Shown here: positions 30,381 to 45,300 of the stretch, piece after piece
Numbering within the stretch: position 1 is the stretch's first letter
Layout of the letters: every line of letters begins with the position of its first letter
Assembly: GCA_934045075.1 (NCBI GenBank)
Contig: OW203729.1
Span: 5,489,816 to 5,553,815, forward strand
Origin: Yponomeuta sedellus
Lineage: Eukaryota > Arthropoda > Insecta > Lepidoptera > Yponomeutidae
DNA: 64,000 nt
Reading direction: 5' to 3'
Position numbers and translations under genes: made by a program
The notes under the pieces: generated by a model
Database searches by the model: none
Seen by the model: only the letters and a program-made list of their open reading frames with translations
What the model was told of the DNA's origin: nothing

Positions 30381-33300
30381 TTAACATACGACCTATTCAC
30401 AGACCTACCAAACATACACAAAATCATCCAAAGAATTGGTGAAGCCTTTTCGATTTCTTTCATAGTTAGGTAGGTTATTCTAAATTTATGTAGTATATTT
30501 TGTACACGTAGACCCGCTTTTACTGGTTCTCCGACTCTCTAAGGTTTGCTGGAGGAAATCTCTTTCAGAGATAAGCTCGCCTTTGTACATGCTATTTCTT
30601 ATGTAATGTCCTGTTAAATGTTTCGTGTGCAATAAAGTATAATTAATTAAAGATATTAACTACACGAGATATAAATAATATGTTAGAAGATATTCGACTT
30701 ATTTTTTTGTTTCGGTGGAAGAAATCTCTCACAGAGATAAAGTCGCGTATTTTTTAATGATACCTTTTCTGTGTTGCGTGTTTGTGTGCAGTAAAAGCAT
30801 TATTATTATTTTGACGAATTGATTTACCGACATAGAAACAATATTCATAATATCTACTATTAACATCAGTTGTATTTATAATTGAATTAATATTATTTCA
30901 ATGTAATTTATATGATTTCAATTAGACATGTGATAGTACCAATCAACTGTCTTGTCGAAGTCTAAATCGTGAAAACAATGCACTCTTTTTGGGAACTTGC
31001 GATAGGTATCAAATTTGACGCGATAAATAAATAATTCCTGTAGTATTTAACTTAAGAAACTAAAATATATTGACTTTGCTAAGTAAGTATGTAGGATGGC
31101 TGCAAAATTCGCAAAATAAAAAAATGTTTACCGCTTTTAATTCGGATCGGTGAAACGAGATATTTACCATTTAAGACTTCTTACTTGCAAAGAGAGTCAA
31201 ATAGCGGATTATGTGACTGCAGAGATCCACATCTATTTGTTCTTCTGTTGTTATAAAAATTCTATTGACTGAAGGGTTGATCCGCATTTGTCTCTATTCC
31301 AGAGCAGGCAATGGGAACAGCATTTACGCCGCTGCTGCGCCCGAGGTCAAAGCGTTGGTGGGCTCCACTGCCCTCCTGGACTGCAAGGTCGACGCGCTAC
31401 ATGACAAACTGGTTAGTGATGATTTTAATCCAAAAAATAACCTATTGTCTACAGGATATCTTGAAGAGGCCATTCTTAGTACCTAGACCGACGCATGAAC
31501 TCCGTCACATACGCCGAAAAACCGATGGTCGATGCTGCACAATAAAAAAAAAAATTGAAAATTCAAAATTATTTATTTATAACTGTGGTAACAATGATAG
31601 GGTCGAATCTATCAATCAATCACATCAATCAATTAAAACATTATATTATTTGTCATAAACATAGGTATTTGATTGAAAGATTGCAAAGCTTGAAGAAAAA
31701 AATTGGATCTCTACGTTTTACCCACAGGGCATACCAATATTTAAGTGCTAAAACATAATTACAGGGCAAGGGCAGGGCAGTAACGGAGTGGTGGCCAAGG
31801 GAGGAAAGGAGGTTGGTGGGTAGACCACCGACTCCATGGTCAGACGACATCGTGGGGGTTGCGAGTCAGAAATGGATTAGATAAGCACAGGACCGTGAGA
31901 AATGGCGCAGTAAACAGGAGGCCTATGCCCAGCAGTGGGTTCATGTGGGCTTATTATAGATATAGAAAACATAAATAAGCGGAGATGGCAGGACGATCTC
32001 TCAACCTTCTTGCCCGGATGGGAGATAGCTGCACAAGACAGGGAGGAGTAGAAGCTCATTTGCCCAGCAGTGGGACACAAACATGGCTGACAAAAAAAAC
32101 ATAATCTGGCACGCATGCAGTACGTTTTAAACGCAAATGTAAGTGTAAAACACGAACTGGCAATCGCAGCGTAGGACGCCTACCAGCTCTGTGGCCCGAC
32201 GAAATGATGCAGATTGCTCGCAGCAGCTGGATGAGGACGGCCGAGGGCAGAAAGAACTGACGTGTTCTAGAGGAGTCCTTTAACCAGCAATGGACTTATA
32301 TGGGCTGATTCATTGAAGCCATAAGAGTACCATAAAAAATTTAATCTCGATTGTCGTCGTCTCTGCAATTAAGTTTTTAATAGACATAGACATCATTTAT
32401 TGATAATATTCATTACAAGTCATGGGAAAAGTTAAATAATAGGAATAAACACAAAAAACAAAAATCTAATCTAAAAATGTCAAAATACACACATGTGTAT
32501 TGTTGTTGACATCAACATCACGAAAATAACGAACTAAATAATCTTAGTCCGTACCTACGTAGATCAGATATTTTATTAAATATAAAAAAGATATATCAAA
32601 ATATATATTGTATACACTATTTTTATTTTTAATGCACTAACCCGTGCTAAGGAACAAATTTAAAAAACCTATTTAGAGGCTAAAAATTTCACCCATGCCG
32701 GGATTCGAACCCGCAACGTCTGGCCGGAAGGCCAGAGGTTGCGGGTTCGAATCCCGGCATGGGTGAAATTTTTAGCCTCTAAATAGGTTTTTAAATATAT
32801 ATTGTATGTAAAGTGTTTTAACATAGTATAGCTTGCGCTATGTTGTCAGTTTTATAAGCGAGGAATTCGTCGTATTATGTATAATACTTAGGGTACTAGG
32901 TACCTAAGTAAATAACAGGTGGTTCGGGGTGCTAACTAGAGCCACCAATGAAAAAAAATCATAACGTGTAATAACGTAATTTAATACGTTATTATAAATG
33001 TTAACAAATGTGACAACTATTTTAGAACCTACAGTCTCGACTCTAGGATCAACAATGTAGGACTTTAATCGATTTCCGCCAAAAACGCCCGTTTTTAGCG
33101 GAAATCGATTAAAGTCCTAGGATATTAGTACTTCTAGGCTATAATGTTCCCAAAAATAGGTATAACAGATATTAAGATTTTTGATGTTTACTTTTTGAAA
33201 AAAAATATTTAAAACAAGTTATGATTTTCATTCGATGGTGGCGCTAGGTAACACCCCTAAGCGGCTTATATTCAATAAAATGCTCTCTATCAATCTACTG

Positions 33301-36300
33301 AGACTTAGGACTGAGTTTAGGTAGATACTGATCTACCTAAACTCAAGACTTGTGTATCGACGGCCTCGGCGGCCAGCGGTTTGGCACGCTGCTGTAAAAC
33401 CGAAGGTTTCGGGTTCGATCCCCGACCCGGTCAAATTAAGAAACGAACTTTTCTAGTTTTTCTCGGGTCTTGGATGTTATCTATGTATTTATTGTATTAA
33501 ATCTATCGTCGAGTTAGCACCTATAACACAAGTCATTTAGTTGTACTTTGTATAGGGCTAACGAGATCTGTGTAATATGTCCATGAATATTTATTTATTT
33601 TTTGAATATTTATAGAAAATACTTTTGCACATAAACGCATCTCCACGGAAGGTCGTGTGTTCGAATCCCGGCGTGCATCAATGACTCTATTTCCTAAGTC
33701 ATGAGCATTTGTGAAGTTGTAGTAGCAATACCACTCGCTAACTGTGAAGGAAAACATGGTGAGGGAACCCTAGTGTCTGAAGTGTTAACATACCTCGGCG
33801 CTTGTTACGTGCAATGGCCAAACTATGAGGCTGAGTGCGGATACCTCAGGTCTAACTAAGTAGCTAACTATGACGTTATTTTGTCGTTAGGTGTCATGGG
33901 TGCGGCGGAAAAATGACGAAGAGGAGAGCATGGAACTGCTGACGACTGGCACGCAGCTCTACACTTCTGATAATCGGTTAGTCACGTGACCCTAAAGGAT
34001 AAAATAACATAACATTTACATACTGGCACAGGATATATTCAAAGATATCTTATATGTATTAAATTTATACTGTTTATATTGTACTATGTATATTGGTACT
34101 CGTAATTATGTTGTATCTGTTGTTTTTCCAGTGTACAATAAAGAATATTCTTATTTTATCTTTTATATCCAACCTTTGTTTATCCAAAGATTGTCTGGAA
34201 GAGATCGCTCTTAGTGGTAAGACCGCCAATTTGATAACATTACTTAGATTTACGAATCATGGTTGGTTTGTTTTCTGGTTTTGCAATTGTTCTCTATCTC
34301 TATTTATCTTCTATCTACGCCTATTTGTTCCTGAAACAGCCACATTGATCACGAACGGAATCGATGTGCATCCACCAGTGTATTTTATGTAGCATTTTGA
34401 GTAAACTATAGACAATACAACAAAGCTTTCATTTTATTACAAGAATGTTGATATTGTATTGACTGTAGTAGGTGGCATGTACCTAAGACACAGGGTTTTC
34501 TTCCTAATTCCGCAGCCTACTTCCCTTCTTGCTTTAATCTAATTGCAAGTGTGTCCCCACAATAAGTAAGGTTGCGACGATCGTATCTCTCGCGACATGA
34601 ACACATAGAATATTTTCGGGGCGTGATTAATCACGATGACTGTAACGTCGTCGAAACGTCGAGGTAAAATAGCAATAAATTACTACACGATTAAACCCCG
34701 AAAATATTCTGACTATCGTATCTTTGTTTGGTTGTCAATAAATATTTATTTATTCTTGGGTGAAGACCACGAACTGGCAAACGCGGATGCCCACCATCTC
34801 TGGACCGACAATCTGAAGCATATAATTGCTTGCAGCGTCTGAATGAGGATGGGCAAGGACAGAAAGAAGTGGCGTGATATGGAATGCTTAGGTCTAACAC
34901 TGAAAGATTCGTCGTCAGGCTACACTAGTCCATTGCTGAACATAGCCCTCCCCTAATGAGCGCCATAGCGCCCTCTGTCATCAGCTTGCCGCATCCAGCA
35001 TCTGCCGGCAGTTTTTCGCAGATTGTCATCCCACCTGTTCGGAGGATGTCCTACACTACGTTTGCCGAGTCGCGGTCTCCGCTCAAGCACACTATTACTC
35101 CAAAGGTTGTCGTTTTCTCGCGAGATATGGCCAGCCCACTGCCACTTCAGCTTGCTGGTTCTCTGAAAGATTGTAAACTGGTTAATTGATTCTCGGCACA
35201 AGTTTCACTCTAGTATCGTCTCTGAATGTCAATGAGACCTCCGTCTTTAATCTTCAGTCCAGTCTGTTATGTAAATTTCTACTGGGTAAATTGGCATATT
35301 TTTTAGGTCACTCCAACTCTCAAAAGGTACAAATTTTGATATTCTGAGACGTTAAAATAGATTACGTAACACAGTGGAGACTTTTACTATTATAGGTGCT
35401 AAGTGAAATCTGCCGGCTTATTAGGATCACAGGATGGATGGTCTGCGCTTGTTGTAGAGATATAACCTTTTTTCTTAAAGAGTTGTCATGGGCGATTAAG
35501 GCCTTTATAAAATTCAAACGCTACCTGCGTTTACAAAAGTTTCAGTTCGAAAAAGTTTACATTACGCACTTTATAATCATTCTCTACATGGAGAACGTTC
35601 CATTGTAAATAGGTAGTTACAGCATAGCGGTAGAACGTCGGCCTTCATTCAGAAGGTCTTGGGTTCGAATCCGGCAGGTACCCGGTCATAGTTGGTAGCA
35701 ACACTCGCTAGCGGTGAAGGAAAGCATCGTGAGGAAATCTATCTGTTGTGTTCACATACTAAAATAGCTTTTACTAAAAGTTTTGTACATTTGTGACATT
35801 ATAGTAGTAACACCGCTCGCTAACGGTAAAGGAAACCTGATTGTTTGAGGTGTTAAAAAATGTCAGCGCTCGTAATTGCCAATTCGCGGTGGGCACTCGT
35901 GGCTATTAAGCCTATGCTCTCTCTCTGAGAGAAGGCCAGTGCCCTACATTGGCACGTATACAGGCTTCATTATTATTACAACTATTCGGCCTATTGCAGA
36001 TACTCAGCCCGCTTCATCCCGCCGGATATCTGGCGGCTGGAGATCCGGAACGTGCGGTCTGCGGACGCGGCGAACTACGACTGTCAGCTATCGGCTCACC
36101 CGCCCCGGACTGCAAGAGTCACGCTACATGTGCCTGGTAAGCGATTTGGGCACTAATTTTCACGTTACAAGGGGCCGCGGACGAGCTTCTAGTATTTGTG
36201 GTCTCTTAACATTCAAGTAAACAACGTTTATGTTGACGTCTAACGTCTTTTAGTTTGGTATTAGAGGGTCACTTTCTGTGTGATTAAAACATGTCGCGAC

Positions 36301-39300
36301 GGCGAGGGCTGTAACTCTGTAGCTACGTATCGTGTCCAATTTATTCATGTAGAGCAAAGAAGCCATTTAACAGTACTTCTTAATTCGTGCCTCTAGAGGG
36401 CGCTAGTGCCGCGTAACACATTGCGCAGTATGAGCTAAAACTTGACGCTTACAAACGTTTCAAGTAGACATGCGCAAAACAGTACCCTATGAGAACATGC
36501 CACATGGCATGGCATTTCGTACCGCGCCATATCGCATTATAGCAGTACCCAGTAAGCGGAACATGGCCTACCTAAGATGTCGCAGTATGACTCACGAGGG
36601 CCATGTTTAGAGTCATTGTCATTATGCCTACATGACGTAGCCCGTCTGTATTATCCACTATACTTAAAATACGAGGCGGTGTCAAAGAAATGTAGGCCTT
36701 ATCAAGAAGGTATAATGTTCAAAACGCTTTACCGGCGTGATAGAGACAGCGGAATCTCGTTTCTTCTCACTCGCACAATTACTCGAAGTTTTACGGTGCC
36801 GACCGACGGACATCCGGACACATCGAAGTGGGACAACAATTTGTGCAAAACGGTACCCTATTAACAAAGCAATAAGGTACGCTCGCCGACCACCCGCGCG
36901 CTTTGTGCCATGCATGTGCAGGTACATAGCAACGATGTGCCGCGGCCGGCCGGCCGCGACGTACTGATCATGCCATAGGTCATGCTATAAATTTTGCAGC
37001 GTACTGGGTACTGATCCAGTACGCGGTCGTGCTATATAACGCGTACTGCATAACTCGCAGTAATTACACATGTCTAGTTTTATGTCAAAAAAACGCTCGG
37101 CCGGGTAACCCGGCAAGACACAGACCTACCTCCTTTGCGTTTTAGTATCTTAGCGCCGACACAAATGGCACCCAATTGTAATTTGGACAGGTACATACTC
37201 TTCGTCAGTAAGTTCTTGGCAAAGCGGCCGTGGTCCTCATAATGACGTTAATGTATCTACATACAGTCTGTTAGCTTTTAGAATATACCTCGGCTACTAT
37301 CGGATAGAATCGGATATATTCGTGTAATAGAAATATCGGAACTAATATGAAACTTAATTTTAAATAACTGTCATCATGCGGGTGTCTTCTTTATCCTTAT
37401 AACATTAGTATAATTATACCCAGATAGGTATAATTTAGTTTAAGAAAAGGCCTTGCCTGAAAATCGGCAACTAGTTGCATATTGGTGTACATTAGTTACA
37501 AGCCGAGGCACAGACCTTTTTGTCTTCATTTGTAATTGATATACCTACTGTTTAATAAAAGTCTCTTTAAATTATATTATTTTTAATGCACTAACCCGTG
37601 CTGAGGACAATTTTAAAAGCCTATTTAGAGGCTAAAAATTCCACCCATGCCAGGATTCGAACCCGCGTCCTCTGGCTATCCGTGCCAGCACTCTTACCAA
37701 CTAAGCTAATGGGCGACTCACCGGCATTAGTGAAAATTCGAACCTCTTTACAACATTCTCTGTATTACGTACAGGCAGTGACATCTGGCTGAAGTAATTT
37801 GCATCACTTGCAGCCCCGAGTACCTACCTACTTTGCAGTTAAGTTTTACATCGGAATGATATCGCTGTACCCACATGATTATATTATTTTTAATGCACTA
37901 ACCCACGTAATACAGATAATGTTGTAAAGACGTTCAAAATTTCACTGATGCCGGCGAGTTGCCCATTAGCTCAGTTGGTAAGAGCGCTGGCACGGATAGC
38001 CAGAGGTTGCGGGTTCGAATGCTGGCATGGGTGGAATTTTTAGCCTGTAAATAGGTTTTTAAAATTCTCTTTAAATTGTCATTAATGCCTCTAGTATAAA
38101 TGATTGTTGACTCTTATTTCGCTTGAAGACAGATAAATATATTCTAGGTATTCTATAACTTTTCAAAATAGTGAAGAAAAGTTTTATACAGATCAGGAAG
38201 TATTAGGTATTACCTACACTCGTGTGCTTTCGGCGAAAACCGACGCCTACTCTAGAGCCCGAGGTATATATACCTATTCTAAAAGCTAACAGGCTGTAGG
38301 TTGATGTCGAATTGCCTCACGCGGACTAGCCATTCCTCTCGGACAGATGGTATTCTGTTTGCTTAGCATGGAGGCCTTGAAAAGGGCTCTTCTGTAGATT
38401 AGATAGTAATCGCGTCATTCTGAGCTCACATTACGGCTGAGCGCTTTTTCTCTGTGGCGCCCACAGTGGATTTCGTTTGATCGACCCATCGTACGGTGCT
38501 CTACCGCGAGCTCTCCTCTACTTTTCTCTAAATTGCGTCAATCAAAAACAACTCTGTCGAGCGTATTAAAAAATACGCTCGATAGAGTTGTTGTCACGTT
38601 GAGAGATTTAGCAGGATTCGATCTTTTATCAAAGTTTATTGACGCTGCTATGCGTGATGACAAGTAGATACGTTATACATTGACTGTATCGATGTTGGCC
38701 AGTAGAGGCCGTCTAATCAATAGGGAACAAAAGGCTGCCCCTGATTTATTCCATAGTACCTAAACCAATTACTTTACATCATATTTATTTTACATATCAG
38801 CGTCGCGAATCCGCGATTTGTCTTGCGATTTTATAGCTAATTCGCTAGAAGCAGGTTAACTTTGGACCGGAGAGCTAATCTGCTATATCGAATTTTATAG
38901 ATTCTCCTTTAGAGGGTTATAAAATGTGTTTATTTTTCCTCTGGTCGTCGTGTTTTTCTTTCAGATTAAAAGAGATTTATAAACCCGAGTTCAGCATATG
39001 CTAATAAGTACCTACATTTACCCGAATCCCGCGAGAAAAATACCGCTGATTCGCAAGTCATCTTGGTGAAAGGACTTGCCAATCAGCGTAAGTTGTACCT
39101 ACTGTGTGTGGCGGAAGGGACTCGCTGATTGTTGCCCAGGGTACCTACGCCAGACGTACAGCCTCAGTGAGTACGTCATTCGGGGAGGCTCCTTTCATGC
39201 ACCGCGACCATTGTTTTAACAGAATATGGGCCAAACACAATTACAAGTTACAAGACTGCATCTCTGTATTCCTTTAACACAAAGCTAGAGGTGATGAAGT

Positions 39301-42300
39301 GCTTAAGTGATCATTCGCATTCGCATGACCAACAGGTCATGGGGGAACTCAGCATACAAAACTACTCAAGGCCAGCAACACATTAGTACCTAATAGTGAG
39401 GCTAAATAGTAATAGTAGATAAAAGGCGAAATCTGATTCTATCCTCTGTATCTGCAGTAGCACACAAGGTGTAACAATATCCCCATATTCCTATGTGAGA
39501 ATCAAACATCTGTAAACAAAAGATCATTATTTTTCTACTACCCAAACACTCTTTAATCACTCATTTACAATGTTAAAACTAATAGGCAGCGAGGCAGACC
39601 AATTTAATAGTATTCAGTAAAACCACAAAAAATGTAATTAAACAATACATATTTTATTAAAATTTAGAGCTTTTCCTTCTAAAAGGTTTATTGCTAGGTA
39701 ATGGCAGTTTTAGTTGTATCACTTTCTTATTTCTCGATGTCACAACTGAAGCTGACGTTGCTCTGGCTTTCGTAGTCGCCAGACTCGGGGTTATTTTAAG
39801 GGAAGAAGCCAGCGTCTCAAGCTCAAGCTTATAGTTATTTAGAAGTAATGTGAACACTATAGCATGGCATAGTGTTTTGTCTCTGTACATGGCTGGCCTC
39901 GTCCGTCTGTTATTCACCAACTGGGTAAAGTTGTTAAGGACAATCTCGTTCAGTGTTGGCGACGCACTGCATATCACAAATGTTTTCTTTACAATTTCTT
40001 TGCTTGTCAACATGTAGAGTTTGTACAAAGCACTAGCATAAAGAGAGAGCACTGTTTCCTCCTCTGTAAGTTTCTTCTGTGAGATAACAGTTGAAATTAT
40101 AGAATGGTGTTCCGAGGTAAAATCTTTGCTTTCTATCTCGGCGTAAACTTTCTCATATTGTTCATGAGTCAAAATCTTTAACTTATCATAGATATCTTCA
40201 ACTTTAGAGGCGCTCCGGTCTATTAGAGGTACATAGAAATCGTCAGAATTTTGTACTAAATACGCAGATAAGTCGACTTTATCTTTAGTTACTGATTTGG
40301 TGACATTCTTCATTTGTTCAACGACGGTGTCAATATTCACTTTGAGTTTTTCCGTATGCTCCATCTTTTGCTTGCTTTTTTTGGAGCCAAACTTCCTACT
40401 GAGCTCCAGGGTTGAAGTTTCCAGGAGCTTACTGACGTTATTATCGCGTCGAATGATCGGTTTCAGCTCTGCACAGCCGACTTCTATAAGTCGCACTTTT
40501 CCAGTGATTCTATTCCTAGCGAGTAAAAATGTATTGCCGAAGTCTTCGTTGTCTTCCTCACCATCGTAGAGGATGTTGTCTATTTCAGCAACAACGCGTT
40601 TTTTTCCAGTTTCTTCGTTTTCTAGGACGTAGGAGTCGATGGATTGTAAGTGGTCCGTAGTGTAGCCATTCTGGAAAGTCACAATTCGGGGGTAAGCTTC
40701 CCCCTTCGTTATTACTTCGTCTATACGTAATTTAGACATTTCCTTTCATGAATTGTTCGTTTTATTACAATTCCCTCGTGTGAATTTCGCGGACAAGCAA
40801 TGTTAGTTTGGTTGAGTATTTTTGAGGTTATGATAGGGTTGCCAGATGTAGTTTTATAAATATCCCAAATGGTAAAAAAAACCGGTCAAGTGCGTGACGG
40901 GATCCGCGCAGGGTTCAAAAGAGAAATGGGTTTTTTGACAGCTTTATAGAACTAATTTGTTAAGTTCTGCAGCCCATCAAAATAAAGATAATTTTCGGAA
41001 TGTTCTTAATAAAAATATTTTACCTTGCAATACCATCGGAAGAATAGTGCAAAACTAAAAGTTCACAAAAAAAAAATTAAATAGACAATCGACAGATTCT
41101 GAAAAAAAAATCAATCTACCGATTTTGAACCGATTGTTGCGGATCGCAAACTAAACTGTAAGAAAATTTTAACAAACACGGTTTCAATTTATGCGTTATA
41201 AAAAATAAACCGGGTGTCACAAACCGTATTCAATTAGCATGTCCTATAAAAATTCAATATTAATTTAAATTAACAAAATACCCACGTAACTACTAATCAA
41301 ACGGGACCTAAGTTTAATAAATTTGGTTGAATTTTTGCTCAACACATAGTTTCCCTTACAGTTTCCCAAAATACCTCGAAAAGCCATTTTTTTTCTAATC
41401 TGGCAACATTTGGTTATGATTGCGTTCTGTGTGATTGCGTTTCAAAATTACTTTATTTTTGACAGCTGGTTTTGGCTGCGTTCAAAAAAAAAGTGTTGTT
41501 TGAAATATATTATCCACTTTAGGTTTTCCATTCCATCAGTTTTGTGTGATTCGAGTAAAACCTGTTGATATCACCTATTAGTATGACTATGATCAAAGTT
41601 CTAGTACAGTTATGCGATGTGGTTTAATTGCCGGTAGAGTCGGAGGCACGTCAATCTTCCTAAGTCCTTTTTTGTATTAATCTTTTGTCTGACTTTTAAT
41701 AAAGAATTCTTATTCATATTATTTAGGCATTCACTTGCAACGATACGGATTTCCCATATATCCCATATAACGGCTGGGAAGGCAGGACGAGTCGAAGTAA
41801 CGACGCATTCATCTAGTTTTCGATTACTTACCTACGCACACAATTTACACTTTTCTTATGTAGCCCATAAATTTCCCCCTGGCCACGTAGTCTGACTGCC
41901 TTTGTCCTACCAATCGGACGATATGAACTTTTCTTCCCAGTTGGTCCTATTAACTAATCGGGCTATTCAAATTATCATTTTCGTAGACCACTTTTGATTT
42001 CCGGTTAGCTCAATTAACTAATCGGACTATATAAACTATTTCTCCTTTTGCAAACTTTACGATTTAGGGTTGCCAGGAAGAAATTGCTATCAGCAATAAG
42101 GCCGCCAACTGTACCTCTTCTTTAGTAGGTAGGTAACTGTTGTCTCTGTAATTATTTTCTGGTGTGTCCAATAAAGAATATTCTTATCTTATAATTTTCG
42201 TGATCAATTTATCTCAAGCACTAACACTATGCTCATTGATTTCAATATCGAAGTCGGATTGTTTTTAGGAAGTTTCGCTTTTAAAAAAAATAAAAAGCGA

Positions 42301-45300
42301 GCCATTCCATACCTATTATTTTTAAATTGAGTTTTAATTATTTTGTGGAGTCCCATTCTTTTAAGTGGTGTACCTAATATTATTAAAGTTTAAGTTTTGT
42401 TAAACCTACTTTTCTCTTTGTACAAAACCAGCGTCATGGGCCGGTTTAATTGAACTGAAATATCGGTGGGGAAATGAACTACAGAACTACTTGACTAGAT
42501 TACCTGAAAAAAGTTCTAGTCGTCCGATTGGTATCAAATACTGGCTTTGTGGGAGTCTGGACCACGGGGCCAGAGGGATAAATGCGTGTCATACTGCGGG
42601 ACACAGGCCTTCTATCAGAGGACCCATTTGATTTTTTACTGAGGATTTCTTTAATTGAATTAAAACAACATTATTCTAATCAAGTGAAAGAACAACATCA
42701 CTCCAATAGAGAAAGTTCCACATTACGGCACAAACCGTTAATTTTAAAGATAGTTAAAGTTTGGAACCTTTTAAAAATACTTACATCTAAATATACCCCT
42801 TACAGAAGTATCAGTCCGTATAGTGGACGGCGCGGGCGCAGCGGTCTCCGAGCAAGTCTGCGAGGAGGGCAGCACGGTGGCCCTGCGGTGCGAGGTGCGG
42901 GGACTGAAGATGGAGGGGGGGCCAGCGCTGCTCTGGTACCGGAGGGAGGACCTGCTGAATGATGACACCACGAGAGGGGGCATCAGGTGAGCAGTTCCTA
43001 CGTGCAGTCATAATGAAACGTACGTTCATAATAAAATTAAGTACATACAACAAACCCGATTTCAAAATATTCTTAGGCGAGACTTAACATAACATGATTA
43101 ATTCTTTTTAATGCACTAACCCTTGCTAAGGACAACTTTAAAAATCTATTTAGAGGCTAAAAATTCCACCCATGTCGGGATTCGAACCCGCGAAGTAGGT
43201 ACTCGGGGCTGCAAGTGATGCAAATTACTTCAGCCAGATGTCACTGCCTGTAAGTAATACAGAGAGTATTGTAAAGTGGTTCGAAGTTTCACTTGTTCAC
43301 AAACCAGTAGTTAGGAGAGCGCTGGCACGGTTACCCAAAGGTCGCAGGTTTGAGTCCCGGCATGGGTGGAATTTTTAGCCTCTAAATAGGTTTTTTATAA
43401 CATAACATTTACATTCGCGCGCTACCTACCGCTACCTCTGCGCCACAGAGGCCGTCATACTTAGATTGAATTTTATTTTAAGCCTCAGTAACTATCGTTG
43501 AATTTCTTGTAATTAACCACAAACCCTTTGCTCTAGAGAGGACGCTTGAAGTGTAGCACCGTACTTGTGGTCTAAAGGAAACTTGAGTTATGAGTGAAGT
43601 TGCTCGCCTCAATAAAGGAAAGCAAATAAGTGAAATACACCCAATAGAACACCAAGAACGTTGAAGAGTGCTAGTACAGTACACAGTACTTCAAGCTTCA
43701 TATCCGTGGACTTTACGCAGATACAATAATGATTATAACTTCCACACCACACAATTACACGTTCTGGTTCCAAACTAGGACACCCTGGGCTGTGGTGAAG
43801 GACATCACAAACATCATCTTCTTCAGGCTATATTAGTCCACTGCTGGACATAGCCCTCCCCTAATGAACGCCATAGCGCCATACCTTCAGCTTGCCGCAT
43901 TCAGCATCTGCCTGCAGTTTTTCGCAGATCGTCATCCCAGCTAGTCGGAGGGCGTCCTACACTACGTTTGCCGAATCGCGGTCTCCACTCAAGAACACGT
44001 TTACTCCAACGGTTGTCGGTTCTTCGCGAGATATGGCCAGCCCACTGCCACTTCAGCTCGTAATTCTCTTAGCTATGTCGATAGCTTTGGTCCTCTGTCG
44101 GATGCATTCGTTATGAATCCTATCCTTCAGAGAAATTCCAAGCATAGCTCTCTCAATAGCTCGCTGAGCGACCTTAATCTGGTGAACCAGCCCTTTCGTG
44201 AGTGCCCATGTCTCGGCTCCGTAGGTCATGGCAGGTAGGACGCACTGAAAACGATTGAAAACGTTCGTTTTCAAACATTGCGGTATGGTTTAACATTGCG
44301 CTAAATAGGTTTTTAAAGCAGTGAGACTAGCCAATGCGTTTTCTCATCCCCAGTGTTCGCACCGAGTTCGGTCTGAACGGCGCCAACTCCGTGCTCCGCG
44401 TGGCGCGCGTTAGGCCTGACGACGCCGGCCGGTACGCCTGCACCGTGGCCCACAGCCCGCCCATCGCCCTTCCGCCCGCCCACGTCCTCCTGCATGTTAT
44501 TAAAGGTACGTAACCTGCTAATCGTATTGAGTGTAATATCGCAAACGACCCTTGCAAAGGAAAAAATAACATTCGTTAGAGCGTGAAAATTATTTGAAAA
44601 TGTAGCGTGAAATAATTTATATTTATTAGATGGATAAAACATTTATTCCACGACACAATACTAAAAACACAGCTTAACTGAGTGTCACATCGCAAACGGC
44701 CCTTGCAAAGGTTCAGATGAAAAAATAACATTCGTTAGAGCGTGTAGCGTGAAAAAAATTATATTTATTAGATAGATAAAACATTAAATTCAACGACGCA
44801 ATACTAAAAACACAGCTTAGCATTAGATACACGAAACAAAAAGAAAGCCAAAATAAAACACAGGTTTAAATACAAAGCATACACACAGTCAAACACAAAA
44901 ACAGAACAGAGCATCGTAGGTAACTATTTTTATGCAAATTTTCACGTCTGGGTTTGAAGTATTGAGCCGCTAAAAAGGTCCCGACTCAGCATGAGTCGTA
45001 AGAGCACCGAGGGGCCTCCACAACGCTGATATTCTGTCGCAACCACTCTGCGGTTTAGTTATGAGTTTATGACTCAAGTTTATTGACAGAGAAATAAAAA
45101 GCAAAGCAATATATTTGGAAGCGGGTGCTCAAATAACTCGTATTAGGCGATTTAGCGGCGGCGGCGATAGCCCAGTCTGGGGTTTCCAAATACCTCAGGG
45201 CTTTAAATTTCCAATCCGCGGTGGGCACACGAGGTAATTGAGCCCACACTCTCTCCCTGAGAGAAGGTCCGAGGTTCGAGGAGTGGGACGTGCATAGGCT

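Noticed and set aside
36935..36962. CpG-island promoter at the GGCCGGCC palindrome
   Set aside because: Only about 25 bases; no wider GC-rich context or start signals.
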